Assembly: GCF_900176385.1 (NCBI RefSeq)
Contig: NZ_FWXN01000003.1
Location: forward strand, 274,300-338,299
Length of the DNA stretch: 64,000 bases
Direction: 5' to 3'
Source of the DNA: Janibacter indicus
GTDB taxonomy: Bacteria > Actinomycetota > Actinomycetes > Actinomycetales > Dermatophilaceae
Both the position numbers and the translations under genes were made by a program. Of this stretch, positions 1 through 8,467 are shown one piece after another (the first letter of the stretch is position 1; each line of letters opens with the position of its first letter). The notes beneath the pieces were generated by a model. The model ran no database searches and was not told the origin of the DNA. It was given only the letters and a program-made list of their open reading frames with translations.

Positions 1-870
<870 letters not shown>

Positions 871-892
871 CCCCACCCGCAGCACGTGAGCT

Positions 893-926
893 CGACCCCC
901 TTCGTCCGTCCGGGCGGAGGGGGTCG
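893..926. terminator. Hairpin between convergent genes
   Basis: Arms CGACCCCCT and AGGGGGTCG flank an inner GC-rich stem. It lies 23 bases after the gltA stop and also faces the end of the opposite-strand gene, so it may stop both transcripts. The left arm carries one copy of the CCCCCTTCG motif. No clear T-run follows. Confidence 0.6.
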
Positions 927-968
927 TTGCGTGCCGGGCCCGCAACGGCGGGCGAAGGGGAGGTCAGC

Positions 969-1844
969 TCAGCCGTCGTGGAGAGTGACGACGACGCGGG
1001 TGTCCTCGATCGGATCGTCGGCGTCGTGCCACCGCAGGGCGTCGTCGCCGGCGCCACGGACCCACTCGCGGTCGCCGACCTGCACCCGCACGACGTTGCG
1101 GGCCTTGGCCTGGCCGACCGACCACGAGCCGACCGCCCACGCGTGGCGGGAGTCCGCGGCGGTGATGCTGATGGTCTGTCCGTCGGCGGTGCCGGAGTGC
1201 CCGGTCTCCTCGTCGAGCGCGGCGACGAAGCGGTCGGGGCGGCCGGCGGCCGTGGGGCCGTCGAGGCGGCAGACGAAGCCTTCGGGGGAGTGGCCGCTGA
1301 GGGCGGAGGCGATCGCCCGTCCCTCGTGCTCGTGGTCGGCGTAGGCCTCGGGGTAGCCGCTGCGCTGGACCTCCTGGGCGATCTCGGTGATCACCATCTG
1401 CTGCCACCCGTCGACCTTGACCAGGGCGTCGTAGAAGGCATTGGTCGCGTAGACCGGCTCCTGCAGCTGTGCCGCGGTGCCCCAGCCCTGGCTCGGTCGC
1501 TGCTGGAAGAGGCCGACGGAGTCGCGGTCGCCGTAGGAGAGGTTGCGCAGCTTCGACTCCTGGATCGCCGTGGCGATGCCGATCGTGCCGGCGCGGGCGG
1601 GCAGGCCGCGCTTGACCCCCAGGAGCACGATCGTGCTCGCGTGGTGCATCTGGTCGGGCGCGAAGGTGACCGTCTCGCCGAGGGCGGTCGCGCTGCACTG
1701 CTCGCCGAGGAAGAGGCCGATCCGGTCGCGGGCGTACCAGGCGCCGACCCCGACGACGAGCGCGAGCACGCACACGAGCGCGACGACCCCGGACCAGCGC
1801 GGTCCGGAGTCGTCGGGCAGCGGTGGGTGCTCGGCCCTGGGCAC
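969..1844 (-). CDS. Membrane-anchored lysozyme/transglycosylase-like protein
   Basis: A 291-residue protein with one N-terminal transmembrane segment (about residues 19-38, rich in V, A and L) and an extracytoplasmic remainder. Around residues 90-120 is a stretch resembling soluble lytic transglycosylases and goose-type lysozymes: IQESKL, which holds the candidate catalytic Glu, then GDRDSVGLFQQRPSQGWG. Relatives in actinobacteria are usually annotated only as hypothetical, and cleavage of peptidoglycan is inferred from the fold-like motif. The GTG start at 1844 lies one base after the dapD stop, so it is probably the second gene of a dapD operon, which makes sense for a cell-wall function. 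Confidence 0.6.
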   Translation of the reverse strand: MPRAEHPPLPDDSGPRWSGVVALVCVLALVVGVGAWYARDRIGLFLGEQCSATALGETVTFAPDQMHHASTIVLLGVKRGLPARAGTIGIATAIQESKLRNLSYGDRDSVGLFQQRPSQGWGTAAQLQEPVYATNAFYDALVKVDGWQQMVITEIAQEVQRSGYPEAYADHEHEGRAIASALSGHSPEGFVCRLDGPTAAGRPDRFVAALDEETGHSGTADGQTISITAADSRHAWAVGSWSVGQAKARNVVRVQVGDREWVRGAGDDALRWHDADDPIEDTRVVVTLHDG

Positions 1845-1845
1845 G

Positions 1846-2778
1846 TCAGTCGTTGGCGTGCAGCGCGTCGTTGAGCGCGATGCCGTGGCCGGTGCGGTCG
1901 CGGGCCTCGACGGTGCCGGTCACGGAGTTGCGCACGAAGAGCAGGCCGCTGCGGCCGGAGAGCTCGGCGGCCTTGACGACGGCGCCGTCGGGCAGCGTGA
2001 CCTTGGTGCCGGCGGTGACGTAGAGGCCGGCCTCGACGACGCAGTCGTCGCCCAGGGCGATGCCGACGCCGGCCTCGGCGCCGACGAGGCAGCGCTCGCC
2101 GATGGAGACGCGCTCGGTGCCGCCGCCGGAGAGGGTGCCCATCGTGGAGGCGCCGCCGCCGATGTCGGAGCCGTCGCCGACGACGACGCCCTGGCTGATG
2201 CGGCCCTCGACCATCGAGGTGCCGAGGGTGCCGGCGTTGAAGTTGACGAAGCCCTCGTGCATGACGGTCGTGCCGGAAGCGAGGTGGGCGCCGAGGCGGA
2301 CCCGGTCGGCATCGCCGATGCGCACGCCGGAGGGGGTGACGTAGTCGGTGAGGCGGGGGAACTTGTCGATGCTCGTCACCTGGACCGGGCCGCGGGCGCG
2401 CAGCCGGGCGCGGGTGGTCTCGAAGCCCTCGACCGCGCACGGGCCGTGGTTGGTCCACACGACATTGCTCAGCTGGCCGAAGAGGCCGTCGAGGTTGATC
2501 GAGTTGGGCTGGACGAGCCGGTGCGAGAGCAGGTGCAGGCGCAGGTAGGCGTCGGAGGCGCCCTCTGGGGCGGCGTCGAGGTCGATGGCGACGGTGACGA
2601 CCTCGGTGCGCACGCCGCGCGCCTCGTCGTCGCCGGCCAGCGCGAGCAGCTCCTCGGGGACCTGGGTCGCCTCGGGGGCCTCGCCGAGGGCGGGCTGCGG
2701 GTACCAGGTGTCGAGGACCGTGCCCTCGGTCGTCACGGTGGCCACTCCGTGGCCCCAGGCTGCGCGCGTCGTCGTCAT
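1846..2778 (-). CDS. dapD: Tetrahydrodipicolinate N-succinyltransferase
   Basis: Transfers succinate from succinyl-CoA to tetrahydrodipicolinate, a step of the succinylase route to meso-diaminopimelate and lysine. The 310-residue protein has the C-terminal left-handed beta-helix built from hexapeptide repeats (roughly residues 160-270, with [20 protein letters not shown] and [14 protein letters not shown]). It has the actinobacterial N-terminal domain and the usual length. It is divergent from dapE, the next enzyme of the pathway, with 117 bases between starts. No Shine-Dalgarno precedes the ATG. Instead TAGGAT sits 7 bases upstream, suggesting a leaderless transcript. Confidence 0.95.
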   Translation of the reverse strand: MTTTRAAWGHGVATVTTEGTVLDTWYPQPALGEAPEATQVPEELLALAGDDEARGVRTEVVTVAIDLDAAPEGASDAYLRLHLLSHRLVQPNSINLDGLFGQLSNVVWTNHGPCAVEGFETTRARLRARGPVQVTSIDKFPRLTDYVTPSGVRIGDADRVRLGAHLASGTTVMHEGFVNFNAGTLGTSMVEGRISQGVVVGDGSDIGGGASTMGTLSGGGTERVSIGERCLVGAEAGVGIALGDDCVVEAGLYVTAGTKVTLPDGAVVKAAELSGRSGLLFVRNSVTGTVEARDRTGHGIALNDALHAND

Positions 2779-2785
2779 GGGCCGA

Positions 2786-2791
2786 ATCCTA
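2786..2791 (-). promoter_or_regulatory. -10 box of dapD (leaderless)
   Basis: Reads TAGGAT on the minus strand, with 7 bases before the dapD ATG. That spacing puts the expected transcription start at or next to the start codon. Confidence 0.6.
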
Positions 2792-2809
2792 CGAAACGGC
2801 GTGGGGGTC

Positions 2810-2857
2810 GGGTCGATGTGTCCGGGTGCGTTGGGGCTCACCCCCGTACATCGACCC
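2810..2857. promoter_or_regulatory. Inverted repeat between dapD and dapE
   Basis: A perfect 10-base inverted repeat, GGGTCGATGT (2810-2819) and ACATCGACCC (2848-2857), encloses a smaller one, GGGTG...CACCC. It sits in the middle of the divergent promoter region, so it could be an operator shared by both dap genes. The binding protein is unknown. Confidence 0.4.
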
Positions 2858-2883
2858 AGCGGGGGAGCGGGCGCGGGCGGTCG

Positions 2884-2889
2884 TAGGGT
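2884..2889 (+). promoter_or_regulatory. -10 box of dapE (leaderless)
   Basis: TAGGGT with 6 bases before the dapE ATG at 2896, and no Shine-Dalgarno in between. Confidence 0.6.
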
Positions 2890-2895
2890 GGCGGC

Positions 2896-3972
2896 ATGCC
2901 GACCCTCGACCTGACCGCCGACGTCGTGACCCTCACCCAGCAGCTGTGCGACATCGAGTCCGTGAGCCACGACGAGGCGGCCATCGCCGACGCGATCGAG
3001 GCGGCGCTGCGCCCCCTTCGTCATCTCGAGGTGATCCGGCGGGGCAACACCGTCATCGCGCGCACCGACCTCGGACGGGACGAGCGGGTGGTCCTCGCGG
3101 GGCACATCGACACGGTGCCGCTCACGAGCGACCCGGCCAACCTGCCGACCCGGCGCGAGCAGGTCGGCGGCGTCGACGTGCTCTGGGGGCGCGGCACCGT
3201 CGACATGAAGGGTGGCGTCGCCGTCCAGCTCAAGGCGGCGCTGGTCGAGGAGCCGAGCCGCGACATCACCTTCCTCTTCTACGAGGCCGAGGAGGTCGAC
3301 GCGGTCTACAACGGCCTGCAGCTGCTCGCCGAGTCCGACCCCGACCTGCTGGCCGCCGACTTCGCGGTCCTGCTCGAGCCGACCAACGCGGCCGTCGAGG
3401 GCGGGTGCAAGGGCACGATGCGCGTCGAGGTGGTCACCAAGGGCATCGCCGCCCACTCCGCCCGTCCGTGGAACGGCCACAACGCCATCCACGACGCCCA
3501 CGAGGTCCTCGCCGCCCTGGCCGCCCACGAGGAGCAGACCGTGACGGTCGACGGGCTCGACTACCACGAGGCGCTCCAGGCCGTCGGCATCAGCGGCGGC
3601 ATCGCCGGCAACGTCATCCCCGACAGCTGCAGCATCCTGATCAACTACCGCTTCAGCCCGGACAAGGACACCGAGGCGGCGCTCGCCTACGTCCAGACCG
3701 TGCTGCCCGGCCGCGAGCTGCACCTGCGTGACGTCGCCGAGGGGGCCAGGCCGGGGCTCGACCTGCCGGCGGCACAGGCCTTCGTCGCGGCCCTCGACGT
3801 GCCCGTGGGCCCCAAGGAGGGCTGGACCGACGTGGCTCGTTTCTCCGCGCTGGGCATCCCGGCGGTCAACTTCGGTCCCGGCGACCCCAACCTCGCCCAC
3901 CACGACGAGGAGCGCTGCCCGGTCGAGCAGATCGAGACCGCGGCGGCGGCCGTCCTGCGGTGGCTCGCGTAG
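2896..3972 (+). CDS. dapE: Succinyl-diaminopimelate desuccinylase
   Basis: An M20-family zinc hydrolase that removes succinate from N-succinyl-LL-diaminopimelate, giving LL-DAP for lysine and peptidoglycan. The 358-residue protein shows the family metal-site motifs in order: LAGHIDTVP (His and catalytic Asp, about residue 73), [11 protein letters not shown] (bridging Asp), YEAEEVDA (catalytic Glu and metal Glu) and a late His near HHDEERC. It is divergent from dapD. The downstream LOG-family gene starts 10 bases after the dapE stop, and that gene's -10 box overlaps the stop codon. Confidence 0.93.
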   Translation: MPTLDLTADVVTLTQQLCDIESVSHDEAAIADAIEAALRPLRHLEVIRRGNTVIARTDLGRDERVVLAGHIDTVPLTSDPANLPTRREQVGGVDVLWGRGTVDMKGGVAVQLKAALVEEPSRDITFLFYEAEEVDAVYNGLQLLAESDPDLLAADFAVLLEPTNAAVEGGCKGTMRVEVVTKGIAAHSARPWNGHNAIHDAHEVLAALAAHEEQTVTVDGLDYHEALQAVGISGGIAGNVIPDSCSILINYRFSPDKDTEAALAYVQTVLPGRELHLRDVAEGARPGLDLPAAQAFVAALDVPVGPKEGWTDVARFSALGIPAVNFGPGDPNLAHHDEERCPVEQIETAAAAVLRWLA

Positions 3973-3975
3973 GGT
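3970..3975 (+). promoter_or_regulatory. -10 box overlapping the dapE stop codon
   Basis: TAGGGT, whose first three bases are the dapE TAG stop. Seven bases separate it from the GTG start at 3983, so the next gene could have its own leaderless transcript in addition to readthrough. Confidence 0.5.
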
Positions 3976-3982
3976 CGCTGAC

Positions 3983-4765
3983 GTGACTGATCAGGGGAAG
4001 CAGCCGGCGTCCGACCGCTGGTACCACAAGGGCCCGGTCCTCATGCGCGGCCGCCAGGTGCCCAAGTCCACGACCGACCAGCGACTGCTCGACGACCGCG
4101 GCCACGCCGACTGGCTGCACACCGACCCGTGGCGGGTGCTGCGCATCCAGGCCGAGTTCGTCGAGGGCTTCGGTGCGCTCGCCGAACTCGGGCCGGCCGT
4201 GAGCATCTTCGGCAGCGCCCGCACCCCCGTCGACTCGCCGCGCTACGCCCAGGGCATCGAGCTCGGCCGCCTCGTCGCCGAGGCCGGCTACGCCGTCATC
4301 ACCGGCGGCGGCCCGGGCGCCATGGAGGCGGCCAACCGCGGGGCCAGGGAGGCCGGGGGCACGAGCGTCGGTCTGGGGATCGAGCTGCCCTTCGAGGCGG
4401 GCCTGAACCCCTACTGCGACCTCGGCATCAACTTCCGCTACTTCTTCGCCCGCAAGACGATGTTCGTCAAGTACAGCGAGGGCTTCGTCGTCCTGCCCGG
4501 CGGCTTCGGCACGCTCGACGAGGTCTTCGAGGCGGTCACCCTCGCCCAGACGGGCAAGGTGACGAGCTTCCCGATCGTGCTCATCGGCACCGACTACTGG
4601 CAGGGCCTCATCGACTGGCTGCGTGACTCGGTGCTCGAGGGCGGCATGATCAGCCCCGACGACATCGACCGCCTCTACGTCACCGACGACCTCGTCGACG
4701 CCGTCGAGTACCTCAAGGCGGAGTCCGAGCGGGTGCGGCCCGAGACCGCCAAGCAGCCGGAGTAG
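3983..4765 (+). CDS. LOG-family (TIGR00730) Rossmann-fold protein
   Basis: A 260-residue protein of the lysine-decarboxylase-like/LOG family. Characterised members hydrolyse cytokinin nucleoside monophosphates or other nucleotides at the ribose-base bond. The family motif PGGFGTLDE is present (about residue 170), together with the nucleotide-binding [16 protein letters not shown] (about residue 104). The N-terminal 60 residues ([13 protein letters not shown]) are typical of the actinobacterial branch next to dapE. The GTG at 3983 was chosen because it gives the family N-terminus and lies 7 bases after a -10 box. The substrate in this organism is unknown. Confidence 0.85.
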   Translation: MTDQGKQPASDRWYHKGPVLMRGRQVPKSTTDQRLLDDRGHADWLHTDPWRVLRIQAEFVEGFGALAELGPAVSIFGSARTPVDSPRYAQGIELGRLVAEAGYAVITGGGPGAMEAANRGAREAGGTSVGLGIELPFEAGLNPYCDLGINFRYFFARKTMFVKYSEGFVVLPGGFGTLDEVFEAVTLAQTGKVTSFPIVLIGTDYWQGLIDWLRDSVLEGGMISPDDIDRLYVTDDLVDAVEYLKAESERVRPETAKQPE

Positions 4766-4767
4766 CC

Positions 4768-5067
4768 GTGGTCTGGATCTTCTTCGTCCTCGTCGCACTG
4801 CTCGTCGTCGTCGCCATCGGCGCGGCGGTCACCGGGCGGATCACCCCGGACCCGATGGCCGAAGCGGTCTCGTCCGCGCCCGACCCGGGCCTGCCGTCGG
4901 GTGACTTCCGGGCCGAGGACGTCGACGCCGTCCGCTTCGACACCGCGCTGCGCGGCTACCGCATGGACCAGGTCGACGACGTCCTCGACCGGCTGCAGCA
5001 GCGCATCGCCGAGCTCGAGTCGGCGCGCGAGGCGGCCCGCACCGATGACGGCGCGCACCACGAGTGA
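4768..5067 (+). CDS. DivIVA-domain membrane protein
   Basis: A 99-residue protein with an N-terminal transmembrane helix (residues 3-23) and a cytoplasmic segment like the DivIVA/GpsB N-terminus (FRAEDVDAVRFDTALRGYRMDQVDDVLDRL), followed by a short coiled coil. DivIVA-type modules bind curved membrane and organise polar growth or division; here the anchor is a true TM helix. It starts 3 bases after the LOG gene and overlaps the next gene by 23 bases, so it is part of the dapE operon. The role in septum or pole organisation is inferred. Confidence 0.8.
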   Translation: MVWIFFVLVALLVVVAIGAAVTGRITPDPMAEAVSSAPDPGLPSGDFRAEDVDAVRFDTALRGYRMDQVDDVLDRLQQRIAELESAREAARTDDGAHHE

Positions 5068-6283
5068 GGCAGCGCTGGCCCACCCGGTCCGCTCGCTCCT
5101 GGCGATCTACGCACTCTCGCGTCTCATCGCCGTCCTGGGGCTGTGGGTCGCGGCCCGCTGGTACCAGACGCCGGCGGGGGTCGGGCACCTCGAGCCGGGG
5201 CTGGCCGACATGTTCCGCCTGTGGGACACGCAGTGGTACCACCGGATCGTCACCGAGGGCTACCCGATCCCGCTGCCCGCCGACCCCGAGACCGGCGAGA
5301 TCACCTACAGCGCCTGGGCCTTCTTCCCGCTCTTCCCGGCGCTCGTCCGGCTGGTCATGTACTCCGGCATCGGGTTCACCGCGTCGGCGGTGGCCCTCAA
5401 CCTCGTCCTCGGCGGCGCCGCGACCCTCCTCGTGTGGAAGGTCCTGAGCTTCCCCGGTCATGCCGACAGCCAGCCCGCCCGGGAGCGGCTCGCCTTCGTC
5501 GCCGCTGCCCTGTGGTGCTTCTACCCGGCGACCGGCGTCATGGTCCTGCCCTACACCGAGGCCCTGGCCGCCGTCCTCATCGCCGCAGCACTGCTCATGC
5601 TCATGCGCGGCCGCTACCTCGTGGTGGCCGGCATCGCGCTGCTCCTCGGCTTCACCCGCGGGGTCGCGGCACCGCTGGGCGTGGCCGTGCTCGCCCACCT
5701 GTGGCTGCGCTGGCGCGATGATCGCGAGGCGGGGGTCACCCCCTTCGGCCACGACCGGCTGCGGATCGCGACCATGCTCCTCGCCACCGGGCTGTCGGGC
5801 ACCGCCTGGCCGCTCACCGTCGGCTTGCTCTCCGGGCTGCCCGACGCCTTCTTCCGGGTGCAGGCGGCGTGGGGGCAGCGCCCCGACGAGGGGCCCTTCG
5901 TCCTGTGGTTCAGCTGGGCCTGGGAGCAGCGCGGCCTGCTCGCCGTCGTCGTCATGGTCTCGCTCGTCGGGACCTACATCGCGCTCGTCCTCGGCCGGCA
6001 CGGGCGCTGGATCCCGCTCGAGGTGCGCATGTGGGCGCTGGTCTACCCGCTGTACCTCTTCGCGGTGGTGCGGCCGATCACGAGCATGTGGCGCTTCCTC
6101 CTGCTCGACTTCCCGATCGCGGCCCTCCTCGCGTCGGTCGTCATGCGCACCTCGACCGGCGGTCGGGTCGTCCCGCACTGGCGCCGCCGCGCCGTCGTCG
6201 TGCTCGGCGTCCTCGTCATCGGGGTGCTCACGTGGTCGTGCGCGCTGCTGCCCTACGTGCCCTGGCACGTCACGCCGCCGTGA
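5045..6283 (+). CDS. PIG-V-like mannosyltransferase (multi-pass)
   Basis: A 412-residue integral membrane protein with about 8-10 hydrophobic segments. The luminal motif LWDTQWYHRIVTEGYPIP (about residues 55-72) matches the WD.xWYxRIxxxGY signature of PIG-V-type GT-C mannosyltransferases, which take polyprenyl-phosphate-mannose as donor on the outer face of the membrane. Actinobacterial members act on lipoglycans or glycoproteins. The ATG at 5045 overlaps the DivIVA-like gene by 23 bases and gives a short cytoplasmic N-terminus before the first TM. Function is inferred from family. Confidence 0.75.
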   Translation: MTARTTSEAALAHPVRSLLAIYALSRLIAVLGLWVAARWYQTPAGVGHLEPGLADMFRLWDTQWYHRIVTEGYPIPLPADPETGEITYSAWAFFPLFPALVRLVMYSGIGFTASAVALNLVLGGAATLLVWKVLSFPGHADSQPARERLAFVAAALWCFYPATGVMVLPYTEALAAVLIAAALLMLMRGRYLVVAGIALLLGFTRGVAAPLGVAVLAHLWLRWRDDREAGVTPFGHDRLRIATMLLATGLSGTAWPLTVGLLSGLPDAFFRVQAAWGQRPDEGPFVLWFSWAWEQRGLLAVVVMVSLVGTYIALVLGRHGRWIPLEVRMWALVYPLYLFAVVRPITSMWRFLLLDFPIAALLASVVMRTSTGGRVVPHWRRRAVVVLGVLVIGVLTWSCALLPYVPWHVTPP

Positions 6284-6318
6284 CCCACGGCGATTAGGCC
6301 GAGCGCGCTCCACAGGTG

Positions 6319-6324
6319 GATAAT
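6319..6324 (+). promoter_or_regulatory. -10-like box before the DUF3117 gene
   Basis: GATAAT, one mismatch from consensus and unusually AT-rich for this genome. It is about 75 bases upstream of the start codon. No good -35 is visible. Confidence 0.4.
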
Positions 6325-6336
6325 GGGGGCCAGCGT

Positions 6337-6376
6337 CGGCGCGACTGCGCCGCCCGACCGGTGAGGCACCGGTCGG
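6337..6376 (+). promoter_or_regulatory. Structured 5' leader (two hairpins)
   Basis: Two consecutive stem-loops: CGGCGC-GACT-GCGCCG (6337-6352) and a perfect 10-bp stem CCGACCGGTG-AGG-CACCGGTCGG (6354-6376). They end 21 bases before the ATG at 6398 and precede the Shine-Dalgarno. This could be an RNA stability or regulatory element. It is not followed by a T-run, so it is not a classical terminator. Confidence 0.5.
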
Positions 6377-6397
6377 TGTTGATCGAAGGGAACGCAC

Positions 6398-6574
6398 ATG
6401 GCGGCAATGAAGCCACGCACGGGGGATGGTCCTCTCGAGGTCGTCAAGGAGGGTCGCGGCATCGTCCTGCGCATGCCCCTGGAGGGCGGTGGGCGTCTCG
6501 TCGTCGAGATGAAGCCCGACGAGGTCCTCGCCCTGGGTGAGGCCATCGACAACTGCGAGGGTCTGCAGAAGTAA
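6398..6574 (+). CDS. DUF3117 small conserved protein
   Basis: A 58-residue protein found throughout actinobacteria and of unknown function. The sequence begins MAAMKPRTGDGPLEV, continues GRGIVLRMPLEGGGRLVVEM and ends DEVLALGEAIDNCEGLQK, matching the family across its length. A GAAGGGA Shine-Dalgarno precedes the ATG. It has its own structured leader and a hairpin terminator, so it is probably transcribed alone. Confidence 0.85.
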   Translation: MAAMKPRTGDGPLEVVKEGRGIVLRMPLEGGGRLVVEMKPDEVLALGEAIDNCEGLQK

Positions 6575-6585
6575 CGCCGGTACGT

Positions 6586-6616
6586 GAGCCCTCGGACGCA
6601 CTGCGTCCGGGGGCTC
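6586..6616 (+). terminator. Terminator after the DUF3117 gene
   Basis: The arms GAGCCCTCGGACGCA and TGCGTCCGGGGGCTC form an almost perfect stem with a very short loop, 11 bases past the stop codon. Confidence 0.65.
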
Positions 6617-6725
6617 CGTCGTGCGTGGACGCCCGGATGATGACACGCACCTGTCGGCCGCCGGACTCACTGGCTACGGTGCCCGGACCATGTCGACTTG
6701 GCTCCGAGCCCACGAGGGGACCGAA

Positions 6726-7082
6726 ATGAACGCCGGATACGGACTCGCCGTCCGCTGGTCGCTGACCGATGCGCCGGGTGACGTCGCCGAGCAGCTGAGG
6801 GAGTACGTCGTCGGCACCTCGATGGCCAACTTCATGTTCCTCGACGGGCTGGCCTTCAAGACGTGGCGGATGCGCGAGGGCGAGTGGTTCGAGGGCACCT
6901 ATGTCTTCGACGCCGCCAAGGACCGGGACGACTTCTGCGAGGAGTTCACCTCGAGTGCGACCGAGTCGGCCGGCTCGCGGATCATCGGCTCGGCGCCGAT
7001 CGAGATCACGCCCTTCGAGGTCGTCGCCATCGCCGAGGGGCCGGCGCAGTTCCGCCGCGGCCCCGGGCCCGGCAGCCTCTGA
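6726..7082 (+). CDS. Small YdhR-like (dimeric alpha/beta barrel) protein
   Basis: A 118-residue protein beginning MNAGYGLAVRWSLTDAPGDVAEQLREYV and containing FMFLDGLAFKTWRM and GTYVFDAAKDRDDF. The length and the pattern (a strand, a helix with paired acids, then a GxYxF strand) suggest the ferredoxin-like dimeric alpha/beta barrel of YdhR-type monooxygenases. I cannot assign a substrate. The ATG at 6726 is preceded by GAGGGG at good distance. An in-frame ATG at 6690 is possible, lying 9 bases after a TACGGT box. It converges on the O-methyltransferase. Confidence 0.55.
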   Translation: MNAGYGLAVRWSLTDAPGDVAEQLREYVVGTSMANFMFLDGLAFKTWRMREGEWFEGTYVFDAAKDRDDFCEEFTSSATESAGSRIIGSAPIEITPFEVVAIAEGPAQFRRGPGPGSL

Positions 7083-7103
7083 CGCGCCCGGCCCCCGGTC
7101 GGA

Positions 7104-7736
7104 TCAGCGCTTGACGGCGGCGAACATGCCGTCGCCCACCGGCAGCAGGCTCGGGACGAGCCGCTCGTCGTCGCGCAGCTGTTTGCCCAGGTTGCGCAGC
7201 AGCACGGTCGTCGCATCCCGCGCAGCGGGGTCGGCGACCTTGTCGTGCCAGAGCATGTTGTCCATCGCGAGGACACCGCCGGGGCGCAGCAGCCGGATCG
7301 CGTGCTCGACATAGGTCGGGTAGCCCTCCTTGTCGGCGTCGATGTGGACCAGGTCGTAGGACGCGTCGTTCATCCGCGGCAGCACGTCGACGGCGCGACC
7401 GGTGATGACCCGGGTGCGCTGGGGTGCGATGCCGGCGGCGGCGAAGGAGCGCTTGGCCCGCAGCGCGTGCTCCGGCTCGATCTCGATCGAGGTGAGCACC
7501 CCGTCGGCGGGCATCCCGGCGAGCAGCCACAGGCCGGAGGTGCCGGCGCCGGTGCCCACCTCGACGACGTGCCGGGCCCCGCTGGCCGCGGCGAGCAGGC
7601 GAAGGGCGGCGCCTCCGCCCGTACCGATCGGCACCGCCCCGAGCTCGGTCCCGGTGCGACGTGCGGCCTCGAAGCTCTCGTCCTCGGGGACGAACTGCTC
7701 GGCGTAGGCATGGCTGTTGAGCTGGGCGGCGGTCAT
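7104..7736 (-). CDS. SAM-dependent O-methyltransferase
   Basis: A class I, CCoAOMT-like cation-dependent O-methyltransferase of 210 residues. [16 protein letters not shown] (about residue 57) binds SAM, and [13 protein letters not shown] (about residue 130) carries the metal and catalytic Asp residues of the family. It lies head-to-head with sigE, as does Rv1220c with sigE in Mycobacterium tuberculosis. The methyl acceptor is unknown. No Shine-Dalgarno is seen; TAGGGT lies 8 bases before the ATG. Upstream starts in the same frame (to 7769) were rejected because they run through this promoter. Confidence 0.85.
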   Translation of the reverse strand: MTAAQLNSHAYAEQFVPEDESFEAARRTGTELGAVPIGTGGGAALRLLAAASGARHVVEVGTGAGTSGLWLLAGMPADGVLTSIEIEPEHALRAKRSFAAAGIAPQRTRVITGRAVDVLPRMNDASYDLVHIDADKEGYPTYVEHAIRLLRPGGVLAMDNMLWHDKVADPAARDATTVLLRNLGKQLRDDERLVPSLLPVGDGMFAAVKR

Positions 7737-7744
7737 GGGAGTCC

Positions 7745-7750
7745 ACCCTA
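7745..7750 (-). promoter_or_regulatory. -10 box of the O-methyltransferase gene
   Basis: TAGGGT on the minus strand, 8 bases from the start codon; a leaderless-type arrangement. Confidence 0.5.
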
Positions 7751-7804
7751 GTCGGCAGTGGGCCGTCACAGACTTCCTTCAGGTTGGGGGGTGAGCATGG
7801 TCGG

Positions 7805-8431
7805 GTGACCAGCAGCACCGACGCCCGAGACCTTCCGGAGCAGGAGTGGGCACCGCCCACCTGGGCCGAGATCGTCGAGGAGCACAGTGCCCGCGTCTAC
7901 CGGCTGGCCTACCGTCTCACCGGCAACGTGCACGACGCCGAGGACCTGACCCACGACGTCTTCGTGCGCGTCTTCCGCTCGCTCGACGGCTACACCCCCG
8001 GCACCTTCGAGGGGTGGCTGCACCGCATCACGACCAACCTCTTCCTCGACAGGGCCCGACGCAGGCAGCGCATCCGCTTCGACGCGCTGACCGACGAGTT
8101 CGCGGCGCTGCTGCACAGCGGCACCGCCACGCCCGAGCAGGTCGTCCTCGAGCACCACCTCGACGCCGACATCCAACGCGCCCTCGACGCCCTGCCCCCG
8201 CAGTTCCGCGCGGCGGTCGTCCTGTGCGACATCGAGGGGCTGACCTACGAGGAGGTGGCGGACGCCCTCGGCATCAAGCTCGGCACCGTCCGCTCGCGGA
8301 TCCACCGCGGGCGATCGCTGCTGCGCGAGAGCCTGAGCCACCGAGCCCCGTCCCCGTCGACCCGCACCGAGAGCCGCCGGCGGGGCGGTTCCGGCTTCCC
8401 GCTCGCCCGTCCGGTGACCGGCACCCTGTGA
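7805..8431 (+). CDS. sigE: ECF sigma factor SigE
   Basis: An extracytoplasmic-function sigma factor of 208 residues. Region 2 (residues 20-85: [31 protein letters not shown]...[19 protein letters not shown]) binds core polymerase and the -10 element. Region 4 (about residues 125-180: [42 protein letters not shown]) binds the -35 element. Position between the O-methyltransferase and htrA-tatB matches mycobacterial sigE, the envelope-stress sigma. The rseA anti-sigma gene that normally follows is absent: htrA begins 36 bases after the stop. The GTG at 7805 was chosen; an in-frame TTG at 7784 is the alternative. Confidence 0.9.
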   Translation: MTSSTDARDLPEQEWAPPTWAEIVEEHSARVYRLAYRLTGNVHDAEDLTHDVFVRVFRSLDGYTPGTFEGWLHRITTNLFLDRARRRQRIRFDALTDEFAALLHSGTATPEQVVLEHHLDADIQRALDALPPQFRAAVVLCDIEGLTYEEVADALGIKLGTVRSRIHRGRSLLRESLSHRAPSPSTRTESRRRGGSGFPLARPVTGTL

Positions 8432-8467
8432 GTCGGCAGCCCCGGCGACAAGGCATGATCTACAGAC

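Noticed and set aside
1846..3903. A 685-codon reading of dapD extended upstream through dapE
   Set aside because: The extension is antisense to dapE. The DapD N-terminus and its -10 box set the start at 2778.
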